60,186 nucleotides of DNA from Paenibacillus anaericanus (GTDB lineage: Bacteria > Bacillota > Bacilli > Paenibacillales > Paenibacillaceae). The notes under the pieces were generated by a model that worked only from the letters and a program-made list of their open reading frames with translations, had not been told where the DNA came from and made no database searches. Shown in pieces: positions 51,090 to 60,104 of this stretch. The stretch covers positions 1-60,186 of the forward strand of contig NZ_RZNY01000032.1 in the NCBI RefSeq assembly GCF_003994475.1, read 5' to 3'. Numbering within the stretch: position 1 is the stretch's first letter; the number at the start of each line of letters is the position of its first letter. The position numbers were made by a program, and so were the translations under genes.

Positions 51090-53765
51090 ATGGGAATTAA
51101 TGTGGTGCGACTGTTAGTAGAGGATGAAATTAATCCTCTGGTTATCGGGACTGATCGCCCCAGATTCAGCTGGAATATAGAACCAGATTATCCAAATAAA
51201 CAATGGAATCTCATCCAATATGCCTATCGTATATTGGTAGCCGACAACGAAGAGCTTTTAACGGAAGATAACGGGAATATGTGGGACAGTGGTAAGGTTA
51301 TTAGTGACCTTTCCATCTATATTACGTATAACGGTATGGCTTTGTCTCCGGGAACACGCTATTTCTATAAAATTCAAACTTGGCATAGTGATGATGAATA
51401 TTGTGGATGGAGCGATGTTGGCGAGTTTGGAACGGGATTGTCTACGCAGGACTGGTCTGGGGATTGGGTTGGAAGATTGGATCGAGAGGAAAAGGAACTT
51501 GTCCCGGCTAGTTATTTGCGTCAGGAGTTGTTTGTGGGCAAGCCCATCGTTAGAGCTGTGTTATATGCAACGGCACTAGGAACCTACGAGACATGGTTTA
51601 ATGGTTATCGCGTAGGGGATCACATATTGGCTCCTGGATGGACGGATTATTCACAGAGAGCATTCTATCAGGCCTTTGATGTGACGAATATTTTACATGA
51701 AGGCGATAATGCATGGGGGATCATATTGGGCACAGGCTGGTATTCAGGTAATATCGGCATGATGGGAACGCGTATATACGGTAAACACCCAAGCTGTCTT
51801 ATGCAATTGCAGATTGAATATCAGGATGGAACTAACGAAATCTTCTGCACTGATCGTAGTTGGAGAATAAGTGAAGGTCCAATCCTATATTCAGACATGA
51901 TTAAAGGGGAAAGTTATGATTCGCGGCTTGAACACGAGGGTTGGACCTTACCAGGGTTCAATGACTCAGAATGGAACTCGGCGGATACATTTGAATCCTA
52001 TAATGGGGTATTACAACCGCAAAATGGCCCACCAGTACGTATAATAAAAGATGTAGCGCCTATATCGAGTTATGTGACAGAGCGTGGGACCACAATATAT
52101 GACTTCGGACAGAATATTACGGGTTGGACAGCAATTACTGTACGTGGTATTGCCGGCAGTCGTATCTCGATCAATCATGCTGAAATGCTGGATCAGGATG
52201 GTTCTCTCTATACCTTGAATTTACGTAGGGCAGTTCAGATTTGTCACTATGTACTGAATGGAGAGGATAATCAATGTTTCCAGCCGCACTTTACCTTTCA
52301 TGGATTCAGATATATAGAGATTGAAGATTTGAATAAGGACATAACAGTGATATCAATTTCGGCTAAAGTGATACATTCGGATACGCCTTTAACTGGTGAA
52401 TTAACGACTTCAGATGAACTTGTTAATAAGCTCATTTCCAATATTCAATGGGGACAAAGGGGAAATTTTCTGTCGGTTCCTACAGATTGTCCGCAACGGG
52501 ATGAGCGGCTAGGTTGGACTGGTGATGCTCAAATATTTGTAAGGACAGCCTCTTACAATATGAATGTCGCAGGTTTTTTCCGTAAATATATGGTGGATGT
52601 TCTGGATGCGCAGTCTCCAGAAGGAGCATTTCCCGATGTTGCACCAGATGCAGGTTGGAAGGTGTACAAGGGTATCAGTAGCTCCAAATGGTTTGCTCCA
52701 GATAATGCTGGTTGGGGCGATGCTGGCGTTATTATTCCATGGACGATTTATCTTATGTATGGTGATCTAGAGATATTAAGAACAAGTTATACTGCGATGA
52801 AGCGCTGGATCGATTATTTAAAGAAGAACAGTGATGGATTGATAAGACCCGATTACGCCAATCATGCAGATTGGTTATCCGTTGGTGCAGATACCCCTAA
52901 AGATGTACTCGCAACAGCATATTTTGGCTATAGTACCGCTTTGTTCGCTCGTATTGCGAAGGTGCTTGGCAATCATGATGATGAGAGGGAATACCGGCAA
53001 TTATTTGAACAGATTAGGGAATCATTCATTCGTGCTTATGTCTCTGCGGATGGAACAATCAAGGGTGATACACAAACGGTATATGTACTGGCGCTTTATT
53101 TCGATCTACTTACACCAGAATTCAAGCAAAAATCAGCTAAGCGGCTGGAAGAACTCATTGTCAGCAATGGCGATCGACTAAGTACAGGGTTTCTGGGTGT
53201 AGGATACCTGCTTCCTGTACTAACTGAGAATGGTTTGGGTGATCTGGCATATCGATTGCTTCATCAAGAGCAGTTTCCATCATGGTTGTATTCAGTAAAG
53301 CACGGTGCTACGACAATATGGGAACGATGGGACGGATGGACAGAAGAGAAAGGTTTCCAGTCCCCATCAATGAATTCTTTTAATCATTATTCTTTGGGTT
53401 CAGTGGGTGAATGGCTGTACAGATATGTAGTCGGCATAGAACCAGATGATGAGCAGCCTGGATTCAAAAAAATCAAGATTGAACCTCATCCTGGAGGGAA
53501 GTTAGTTTCTATTAATAGTAAATATCAGTCTCCCTACGGTGAAATTAGGGTTGAATGGTCTCGAGACAAGGATAGATTTCATATGTCCGTGAACCTCCCG
53601 GTAAACACGCATACAGAGCTTCGTATTCCAGGTGAAGTTATTCTAGCAAATGGACCTGCGCAATTCATAGGAACTGAACAAAACCGATCTATATTTAATG
53701 TGGGCTCTGGGAGCTACACTTTTGAAAGTGTGATATCTTCAGAGAATTTTTACAGAATAAGCTGA
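51090..53765 (+). CDS. Alpha-L-rhamnosidase (GH78)
   Basis: Removes terminal L-rhamnose from plant or bacterial glycans. 891 residues without signal peptide, so it acts in the cytoplasm on imported oligosaccharides. Order: N-terminal Fn3-like beta domain (RPRFSWNIEPDYPNKQWN), the D/H beta-sandwich region (RAVLYATALGTYETWFNGYRVGD; APGWTDYSQRAFYQ), the (alpha/alpha)6 barrel with the catalytic-acid segment VPTDCPQRDERLGWTGDAQIF, and TTIWERWDGWTEEKGF, ending in a beta domain. ATG after SD GGGGGAGGAG. First gene of the cluster. Confidence 0.93.
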   Translation: MGINVVRLLVEDEINPLVIGTDRPRFSWNIEPDYPNKQWNLIQYAYRILVADNEELLTEDNGNMWDSGKVISDLSIYITYNGMALSPGTRYFYKIQTWHSDDEYCGWSDVGEFGTGLSTQDWSGDWVGRLDREEKELVPASYLRQELFVGKPIVRAVLYATALGTYETWFNGYRVGDHILAPGWTDYSQRAFYQAFDVTNILHEGDNAWGIILGTGWYSGNIGMMGTRIYGKHPSCLMQLQIEYQDGTNEIFCTDRSWRISEGPILYSDMIKGESYDSRLEHEGWTLPGFNDSEWNSADTFESYNGVLQPQNGPPVRIIKDVAPISSYVTERGTTIYDFGQNITGWTAITVRGIAGSRISINHAEMLDQDGSLYTLNLRRAVQICHYVLNGEDNQCFQPHFTFHGFRYIEIEDLNKDITVISISAKVIHSDTPLTGELTTSDELVNKLISNIQWGQRGNFLSVPTDCPQRDERLGWTGDAQIFVRTASYNMNVAGFFRKYMVDVLDAQSPEGAFPDVAPDAGWKVYKGISSSKWFAPDNAGWGDAGVIIPWTIYLMYGDLEILRTSYTAMKRWIDYLKKNSDGLIRPDYANHADWLSVGADTPKDVLATAYFGYSTALFARIAKVLGNHDDEREYRQLFEQIRESFIRAYVSADGTIKGDTQTVYVLALYFDLLTPEFKQKSAKRLEELIVSNGDRLSTGFLGVGYLLPVLTENGLGDLAYRLLHQEQFPSWLYSVKHGATTIWERWDGWTEEKGFQSPSMNSFNHYSLGSVGEWLYRYVVGIEPDDEQPGFKKIKIEPHPGGKLVSINSKYQSPYGEIRVEWSRDKDRFHMSVNLPVNTHTELRIPGEVILANGPAQFIGTEQNRSIFNVGSGSYTFESVISSENFYRIS

Positions 53766-53783
53766 GTTATTAGGAGGATAGGA

Positions 53784-55039
53784 ATGGGTGAACGTTTTGA
53801 GAGTCATGTTGCTCTGCTTCGTAAGTTTATATCTGAACAAGCAGAGGGGTGCCTTAAGGGGCCAGCACATTATTTGAAATATCCATTTATTGATCCTGGA
53901 TCTGTCTATAGTGCTAACTTGTGGGATTGGGACTCCTTCTGGTCAACTTATGCCCTACTGAATTTGGAGGGAGACCTGCTACCGCAAGGATCGGTTACTC
54001 CATCAATTTCTTTGATCATCAGATGGATGACGGATATATTCCAATGATGATCGAGAAAGGCCAGACAGAGGAACCTTATTTGATCGGCAAACGCAAGGAG
54101 GGTGTTCTACTCAATATGCATAAGCCGTTCTTAAGTCAACATATTGCACTGATCTCAGGGCACTGTAACGATTATGAATGGGCCAGAACGTACATTGATG
54201 GACTTGAGAAGTATTTCGCTTGCTACGATCGTGATTATTATAATGAAAATTGCAACCTTTATGTTTGGGCAGATGACATTATGATTGGGATGGATAATGA
54301 TCCAGCTACCTTCGGAAGACCTAAGTTCTCTACCGCCAATATTTATTTGAACTCATTTATGGTGAGTGAAATGAAAGCGATGTCATTACTTTGTGGTGAA
54401 TGGGGACTTTTCGATAGGCAGTGCTATTACAATCAGAAGGCCCAGAAACTGGAGGAAGCAATCCAAGCGGAATGTTGGGATCCAAGGGACAAATTTTTCT
54501 ACTCTGTGGATGTGGATGTTAAGACAAGACAGTTTGATTGGTTTCACACGGGTCTAGGGGTCTTCTGGAAAACACTGCCCATTAAAGTACGAGCATGGAC
54601 AGGCTTTATTCCTTTGTGGTCAGGAACAGCTACTGTCGAACAGAGCCTTTGCTTATCAACAATGCATCTAGCTGACAAGAATACGTTCAATAGTCCATAT
54701 GGAGTTCCCTCACTTGCTATGGATGAGAAAATGTACAATATTTCAGCAACAAATAATCCGTCGAACTGGTTAGGTCCGATTTGGGGGATTGTCAATTATG
54801 TGGCTTTCCGTGGCTTGATGAACTACGGCTACAGGGAGGAAGCTGAGATTATTGCCCGTAAATCAGTGGAATTGTTCGGAGGAGATCTTGAACGTAGTGG
54901 AACTCTTCATGAATATTACGATCCTGCGAGCGGTAAGCCAGTGATGAATGGCGGTTTTCTCAACTGGAATATGCTTGTACTTAATATGGTGAGTGAGCTT
55001 GCTGATAAACCAGCGCTTTCTCGACATTTAAGGGAATGA
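53784..55039 (+). pseudogene. Frameshifted (alpha/alpha)6-barrel glycoside hydrolase (MGH1/trehalase-like)
   Basis: Two overlapping frames together encode one protein. The first (53784-54047) starts behind SD AGGAGG with MGERFESHVALL and includes NLWDWDSFWSTYALLNLEGD. The second continues from about 53980 with RIGYSINFFDHQMDDGYIPM to the stop at 55039 (ATFGRPKFSTANIYLNSFM, SNWLGPIWGIVNYVAFRGLM). Homologous proteins read straight through WDSFW and NFFDHQ. The switch needs one lost base somewhere in ~53955-53995. I see no slippery heptamer, so a real frameshift or a sequencing error is likelier than programmed shifting. The intact enzyme would act on a glycoside in the cytoplasm. Confidence 0.8.
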
Positions 55040-55067
55040 ACTCACATGGTTCCTTGCTATTAATATT

Positions 55068-55081
55068 TGAAAACGGTTTCC
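55068..55081 (+). promoter_or_regulatory. cre-like site (CcpA) before the ABC transporter
   Basis: TGAAAACGGTTTCC matches the cre consensus TGWAANCGNTNWCA at 13 of 14 positions. It lies 60 bases before the binding-protein gene, where CcpA would repress it during growth on preferred sugars. Confidence 0.65.
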
Positions 55082-55140
55082 AGGTGAATTTTTAATATAA
55101 AGAGATTACGATTTCACCATATTCTGAATGGAGGGTTTAT

Positions 55141-56469
55141 ATGAAATTACAAAAGAAGATGTTGACGGTACTGCTTATATTGATGATGTTTGTTGTTGCT
55201 GCTTGCTCAGGTAATGGAGGCAATGACGGAGCGAATAGTAGTAGTTCATCCAATAGTAATAAGAAAAATTCATCTAATGAAAATGTAAGTCTACGGATTA
55301 TGTGGTGGGGCTCTCAGGCTAGACATGATGCTACCTTAAAGGTAATTGAGTTGTTTGAAAAGAAATATCCGAACATTAAGATCAGCCCGGAATATATGGG
55401 CAATGATGGTTACTTTGACAAACTTGCAACTCAAATCGCTGGAGGTAATCCTCCCGATTTAATGCAACTTGGAAATAACTACCCGGACTATGTCTCCAAA
55501 GAGGCATTGCTTGATTTAAGCCCTTATGTGGGTCAAGAGATTTCTATTGAAAATTTTGATCAGAATGTAGTTGAAGCAGGGGCTATGAACGACAAGCAAT
55601 ACGGAATTAGCCTTGGCTCAAATGTATTGGGTCTAGTCTACAATAAGACACTCATGGAGCAAGCTGGACTGGAGCCACTTAAGGAGAATATGACTTGGGA
55701 AGATCTTGAGGCATATGGAAAAGATGCTGTAACTAAATTAGATGGTAAATTTGCCTTCGCAGATCAATCGTTTTTCACTCATTATCTGAACTATTTCCTT
55801 CGTCAACAGGACAAAACGTTCTATCGTGATGAAGCAGTAGCTTTTAATCAGGAAGATGTTGAGAAATGGTTCGATATGTGGAGTAACTTCCGGGCAGCAG
55901 GTATAGTCCCTAGTTCTGAGGCATCTGCATCTATGTCGGAGACCAGTCCTGATGTATCCTTGCTAGTTCAAGGAAAAGTATTAATGTCCCTAGTCTGGTC
56001 CAATCAAATGTCAGGTTTCCAGAGTGCTATGCAGGACGAGCTAGGTGTCAGCTTGTTGCCAACGGCTAAAGATGAGAAACGTTCAGGTTTATGGATTCAA
56101 CCGAGTCAATTCATGACGATCAGTAAGGAATCTAAGCACCCTAAGGAAGCGGCATTATTTATTAATTTCATGGTTAACGATCTAGAGGCTACAAAGATTC
56201 TAGGGAATGATCGTGGTATCCCTGGCTCCGAAGAAGTTAGAAATATGTTGAGCGGTGATGGTTCGGATATGGATAAGAAAATATATGAATACTTCAACAC
56301 GGCAGCAGGTGTAGCGAGTAGTATGGATCGCGAGCTTCCTAACATTGGAGAATTCGATGGTCAGTTGAATAATGCAGCTATGTCTGTAGGATTTGATGCT
56401 AAGTCATCTGCAGAAGCCGCGGTTGATGTTGTGACTGCCGCAGAAGCCGCCGTTGCTAAATCGAAATAA
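55141..56469 (+). CDS. Sugar ABC transporter substrate-binding lipoprotein
   Basis: Captures an oligosaccharide outside the cell. 442 residues; lipoprotein signal with lipobox VAAC (Cys near residue 22), a Ser/Asn-rich linker, then an extracellular-solute-binding family 1 fold (VSLRIMWWGSQARHDATLKVIELFEKKYPNIKI, PPDLMQLGNNYPDYV). ATG after GGAGGG. Permease genes follow at once. No ATPase gene is present, so a shared MsmX/UgpC-type ATPase from elsewhere is expected. Confidence 0.93.
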   Translation: MKLQKKMLTVLLILMMFVVAACSGNGGNDGANSSSSSNSNKKNSSNENVSLRIMWWGSQARHDATLKVIELFEKKYPNIKISPEYMGNDGYFDKLATQIAGGNPPDLMQLGNNYPDYVSKEALLDLSPYVGQEISIENFDQNVVEAGAMNDKQYGISLGSNVLGLVYNKTLMEQAGLEPLKENMTWEDLEAYGKDAVTKLDGKFAFADQSFFTHYLNYFLRQQDKTFYRDEAVAFNQEDVEKWFDMWSNFRAAGIVPSSEASASMSETSPDVSLLVQGKVLMSLVWSNQMSGFQSAMQDELGVSLLPTAKDEKRSGLWIQPSQFMTISKESKHPKEAALFINFMVNDLEATKILGNDRGIPGSEEVRNMLSGDGSDMDKKIYEYFNTAAGVASSMDRELPNIGEFDGQLNNAAMSVGFDAKSSAEAAVDVVTAAEAAVAKSK

Positions 56470-56494
56470 ATGAGCTAGTGAAAGGGTGAGCATA

Positions 56495-57457
56495 TTGAAT
56501 CAGATTGTAGCTAAACAAAAAAATCGGACCGGTCATCATGACCGGTCCGGTATTCACCCGATAGTAAAGTGGTGGAAACGTAATTCAACAGCTTATTTAT
56601 TCCTGCTACCGTGGTTTCTAGGTTTTTTTGCACTTACACTAATACCGATGATTTCTTCCTTATACCTGTCATTTACCGATTTCAACTTACTCACCCCATC
56701 CAATTGGGTTGGGCTTGATAACTACGACAAGATGTTTAATCATGATCCACGCTATCTAAAATCACTTCAGGTCACGTTTCTGTATGTATTTAGCTCAGTT
56801 CCCTTAAAGCTAGGTTTTGCCTTATTGGTAGCGATGCTTATGAATAAAGGGATAAAAGGGCTTGGCATTTACAGAACCATCTATTATATTCCTACGCTAT
56901 TAGGAGGCAGTGTCGCAATCTCTGTTCTCTGGCGTAAAATGTTTGGCGGTGGCGGGGTTATTAATTCCTTTCTATTGGATACCTTTGGCATCCATGCCCC
57001 CGACTGGGTTTCTAATCCTAAGTATGCCCTATCTTCACTGGTTGCATTGTCAGTTTGGCAGTTTGGTTCCTCGATGATTATATTTCTAGCTGGTTTAAAG
57101 CAAATTCCTCAAGATTATTATGAGGCATCCCAAATTGATGGGGCAGGTAAATTCCGTCAGTTCTTAAACATAACGATCCCTACATTGTCTCCGGTCGTAC
57201 TGTTCAATGTCATTATGCAGATGATCAGTTCATTTCAGGCGTTTACACCTGCGTTTATTGTCAGTGGCGGCAAAGGTGGACCCTTGGATTCAACGATGTT
57301 CTATACACTTTATTTATATCTCAAAGGATTCTCCTTCTTCGAAATGGGCTATGCATCAGCTATGGCCTGGGTGCTACTAGTAATCATCGGAATTTTCACA
57401 GCCCTTATATTCGCTTCTTCGAAGCGTTGGGTAACCTACGGCGATGGAGGCGAATAG
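56495..57457 (+). CDS. ABC transporter permease (MalF/UgpA type)
   Basis: First membrane subunit, ~320 residues with six helices: a cytoplasmic N-terminus, first helix AYLFLLPWFLGFFALTLIPM, and the EAA-loop signature DYYEASQIDGAGKFRQFLNITIPTLSPV that docks the ATPase. The start is probably TTG 56495, behind AAAGGGTGA; GTG 56486 overlaps the SD. A near-perfect palindrome (56525-56549) sits just after the start codon, coding for a Gly/His/Asp/Arg-rich stretch. Confidence 0.92.
   Translation: MNQIVAKQKNRTGHHDRSGIHPIVKWWKRNSTAYLFLLPWFLGFFALTLIPMISSLYLSFTDFNLLTPSNWVGLDNYDKMFNHDPRYLKSLQVTFLYVFSSVPLKLGFALLVAMLMNKGIKGLGIYRTIYYIPTLLGGSVAISVLWRKMFGGGGVINSFLLDTFGIHAPDWVSNPKYALSSLVALSVWQFGSSMIIFLAGLKQIPQDYYEASQIDGAGKFRQFLNITIPTLSPVVLFNVIMQMISSFQAFTPAFIVSGGKGGPLDSTMFYTLYLYLKGFSFFEMGYASAMAWVLLVIIGIFTALIFASSKRWVTYGDGGE
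56525..56549 (+). repeat. 12-bp-arm perfect palindrome inside the permease gene
   Basis: CGGACCGGTCAT-C-ATGACCGGTCCG, with arms complementary throughout. In mRNA it would fold to a very stable hairpin about 30 bases after the start codon and 55 after the binding-protein stop. Confidence 0.85.
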
Positions 57458-57460
57458 GTA

Positions 57461-58306
57461 ATGGTGTCCACTATAAAAAATTACAGAATTTTGTTGAAGC
57501 ATCTATTAATCATATTCTTTGGAGCCCTAATGCTATATCCAGTAATCTGGATGATCATGAGTTCCTTGAAGCCTAGCCAACTCATCTTTAGTGACCTCAG
57601 CTTATGGCCAAGTCAGTTTACATTAAGTAACTTTGCTGACGGGTGGAAGGGAATTGCAGGTCGCGGATTTGGCATTTATTTTTGGAATTCACTCATTATA
57701 TGTGCTTTTGTTATTGTTGGAAATGTGATCTCTTGTTCGATGGCCGCTTTTGCGTTCGGGCGCCTTGATTTTAGTTTGAAGAGGCTATGGTTTGCTTTGA
57801 TGCTGGTTACTATTATGTTGCCACAGCATGTCAGAACCATTCCTCAGTATATTATGTTTAAAGGTATGGATTGGTTAGATAGCTTTCTTCCTCTGATAAG
57901 TCCGAAATTTTTGGCTACCGAAGCCTTTTTCATCTTCCTACTTGTTCAATTTATTCGGGGCCTACCGAAGGAACTGGATGAGTCAGCGCGGATTGATGGC
58001 TGCGGTCCTGTTCAAATATACTTGCGCATGATTATGCCATTGGCATTACCTGCCTTGGTTACTACAGCCTTATTCTCCTTTATGTGGACATGGGATGATT
58101 TCTTCAGCCAATTGCTGTATCTCAATAATTCGGCTAAGTATACCGTTCAGTTAGGACTTCGTCTATTTATGGATTCTACTGGTGAGTCAGCATGGGGACC
58201 TATGTTTGCCATGTCGGTGTTATCACTTGTGCCCAGTCTCATCCTCTTTTTCTCTATGCAAAAGTATTTTGTTGAGGGGATTGCTACGACAGGAATCAAG
58301 GGATAA
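57461..58306 (+). CDS. ABC transporter permease (MalG/UgpE type)
   Basis: Second membrane subunit, 281 residues, six helices beginning LKHLLIIFFGALMLYPVIWMIMSSLKPS, with the EAA loop as ELDESARIDGCGPVQIYLRMIMPLALPAL and the family-typical SMQKYFVEGIATTGIKG end. ATG four bases after the preceding stop, SD GGAGG 11 bases upstream; translationally linked to the first permease. Confidence 0.93.
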   Translation: MVSTIKNYRILLKHLLIIFFGALMLYPVIWMIMSSLKPSQLIFSDLSLWPSQFTLSNFADGWKGIAGRGFGIYFWNSLIICAFVIVGNVISCSMAAFAFGRLDFSLKRLWFALMLVTIMLPQHVRTIPQYIMFKGMDWLDSFLPLISPKFLATEAFFIFLLVQFIRGLPKELDESARIDGCGPVQIYLRMIMPLALPALVTTALFSFMWTWDDFFSQLLYLNNSAKYTVQLGLRLFMDSTGESAWGPMFAMSVLSLVPSLILFFSMQKYFVEGIATTGIKG

Positions 58307-58341
58307 TTCGAAAGAAAAGTATATGATGAGGAGGCTGTTAA

Positions 58342-59829
58342 TTGCTGCAATCTAAAGAATTGGATGCATTATTAACTGACGTGGAGCAATGGGGGAGGTT
58401 CGAGCTTGTACAGATAGCCCCCGAGCAAAATAATGCTTTTGGTGATGGAGTCTGGAGTGCGACGTTTCAGAATGAATCAGAATTTATTGATGTAAAAGGC
58501 TTCTATGATGGTGATGGAACCTACCGGTTACGTTTTATGCCGAACCGCACTGGAGAATGGTTTTATGTTACCCATAGTAATGTGAAGCAGCTTGATGGTA
58601 TCACAGGGTCTTTTACATGCGTAGAACCATCACAAGAAAACCATGGATATGTACAAGTCAAAGATGCGGGACATTTTTGCTATGCTGATGGAAACGCTTA
58701 TCATCCATTTGGGACAACCTGTTACGCATGGATCCATCAGCCTGAGGAAGTACGACAAAGAACGATCGAGTCGCTGAGGCAAGCCCCTTTTAACAAAATT
58801 CGCATGACCGTATTTCCTAAAAATTATAGTTTTAATGCAACCAACCCTGTGGAGTTTCCTTTTGAAGGGAGTCAGGAAGATGGCTTTGATCTTACTAGGT
58901 TCAATCCGAACTTTTTTCAGAGATTAGAAGGACATATTGATGAGTTGCTCTCTATGGGAATTGAAGCCGATCTGATTCTTTTTCATCCATATGATGAAGG
59001 GCGCTGGGGGTTTGATAGAATGTCCTCAGAGGCGGATCATAACTATCTGCGCTATCTAATAGCAAGACTATCCTCTTTCCGTAATGTTTGGTGGGCGTTG
59101 GCCAACGAATATGACTTTATGAATGAGAAAAAAGTTGAGGACTGGGATGCTTTGTTTCAGACTGTGCTTACTGAAGATCCATATGGACACCTTCGTTCTA
59201 TTCATAATGGTACAAAGATGTATGAACCGGACAGCGTAGTTCTCTATAATCATGGGCATGATTGGATAACACATTGTAGTATTCAGCATTGGGACGTTAC
59301 CCTAGTTCGTGAATGGCAGAAAACTTACGGTAAACCAATTGTAATTGATGAATGCTTATATGAAGGTAATGTACCGTTTCGGTGGGGGAATATTACAGCA
59401 GAAGAAATGACTCACCGCTTCTGGGAAGCGGCAGTTAGAGGTGGTTATGCTGGGCATGGTGAAACTTATCTTCATCCTGAGGGTGAGATATGGTGGGCCA
59501 AAGGTGGTAAATTGTATGGAGAGAGTCCTGAGAGAATATCCTTCCTTCGTCAAATCATCGAACAGTTACCAGAGGCAAGCAAACCTTTATTTACTTTGCG
59601 TCAAATGGAGACGATTGGTGTAGAGGATGAAATATATTTGGGGTACTTTGGAGTGCATAGACCATCATATTTTGAGGCTCAGTTTAATGAAACCTATTCT
59701 TACAAGGTGGAGATTATTGATACGTGGAATATGTCCATTCATCCTGTTGAGGGTGTTCTAAGAGGTAAGAGTACAATTCAGTTACCCGCGAAGCCTGGAA
59801 TGGCCTTAAGAATACAGAAGGTTGATTGA
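58342..59829 (+). CDS. DUF5060/DUF4038 glycoside hydrolase (apiosidase-like barrel)
   Basis: Intracellular glycosidase of 495 residues, without signal peptide. N-terminal DUF5060 beta-sandwich (~15-100: VWSATFQNESEFIDVKGFYDGDGTYRLRFMPNRTGEW), then a (beta/alpha)8 barrel of the DUF4038 group with the probable acid/base in WWALANEYDF and nucleophile Glu in IVIDECLYEGN, and a C-terminal DUF5605-like beta domain. Related proteins include GH140 apiosidases of pectin breakdown, but sugar specificity is not predictable here. TTG start with SD GGAGG eight bases upstream. Last gene of the transporter operon. Confidence 0.85.
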   Translation: MLQSKELDALLTDVEQWGRFELVQIAPEQNNAFGDGVWSATFQNESEFIDVKGFYDGDGTYRLRFMPNRTGEWFYVTHSNVKQLDGITGSFTCVEPSQENHGYVQVKDAGHFCYADGNAYHPFGTTCYAWIHQPEEVRQRTIESLRQAPFNKIRMTVFPKNYSFNATNPVEFPFEGSQEDGFDLTRFNPNFFQRLEGHIDELLSMGIEADLILFHPYDEGRWGFDRMSSEADHNYLRYLIARLSSFRNVWWALANEYDFMNEKKVEDWDALFQTVLTEDPYGHLRSIHNGTKMYEPDSVVLYNHGHDWITHCSIQHWDVTLVREWQKTYGKPIVIDECLYEGNVPFRWGNITAEEMTHRFWEAAVRGGYAGHGETYLHPEGEIWWAKGGKLYGESPERISFLRQIIEQLPEASKPLFTLRQMETIGVEDEIYLGYFGVHRPSYFEAQFNETYSYKVEIIDTWNMSIHPVEGVLRGKSTIQLPAKPGMALRIQKVD

Positions 59830-59852
59830 TTAGAAAACTAAGAACTAATAAG

Positions 59853-59924
59853 CGCGGCAAAATATATATTATGAATTTCCTGCATCTAATAGAGGATATT
59901 CTGATCTAGTGAGATTTTGCCGCG
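59853..59924. repeat. Long-loop inverted repeat after the sugar cluster
   Basis: CGCGGCAAAAT (59853-59863) and ATTTTGCCGCG (59914-59924) are perfect complements 50 bases apart. Could mark the end of the operon, though no T-run follows. Confidence 0.6.
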
Positions 59925-59975
59925 ACAACCATTAATGTATACTTTCCTCCACATTTAATTATTTGTTTTGATGGG

Positions 59976-60005
59976 TTGACGACGGTTTGTTTTATGTGTT
60001 ACATT
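59976..60005 (+). promoter_or_regulatory. rrn promoter P1 candidate
   Basis: TTGACG (59976-59981) and TACATT (60000-60005) with an 18-base spacer; first of two tandem promoter-like elements before the rRNA leader. Confidence 0.4.
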
Positions 60006-60070
60006 ATAAATCGCTTCTTCGATAGGCCAGCAAAAATAAAGGCAACAAAATAAACGCCTTGAAAAAAAGC

Positions 60071-60100
60071 TTGACTAAAGAAGACGGCATATGATATATT
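60071..60100 (+). promoter_or_regulatory. rrn promoter P2
   Basis: TTGACT (60071-60076) and TATATT (60095-60100), 18-base spacer, directly upstream of the rRNA leader. Confidence 0.6.
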
Positions 60101-60104
60101 ATAA

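Noticed and set aside
53784..54047. Programmed -1 frameshift in the split glycosidase
   Set aside because: No X XXY YYZ slippery heptamer or downstream stem in the overlap; the family has no known recoding.
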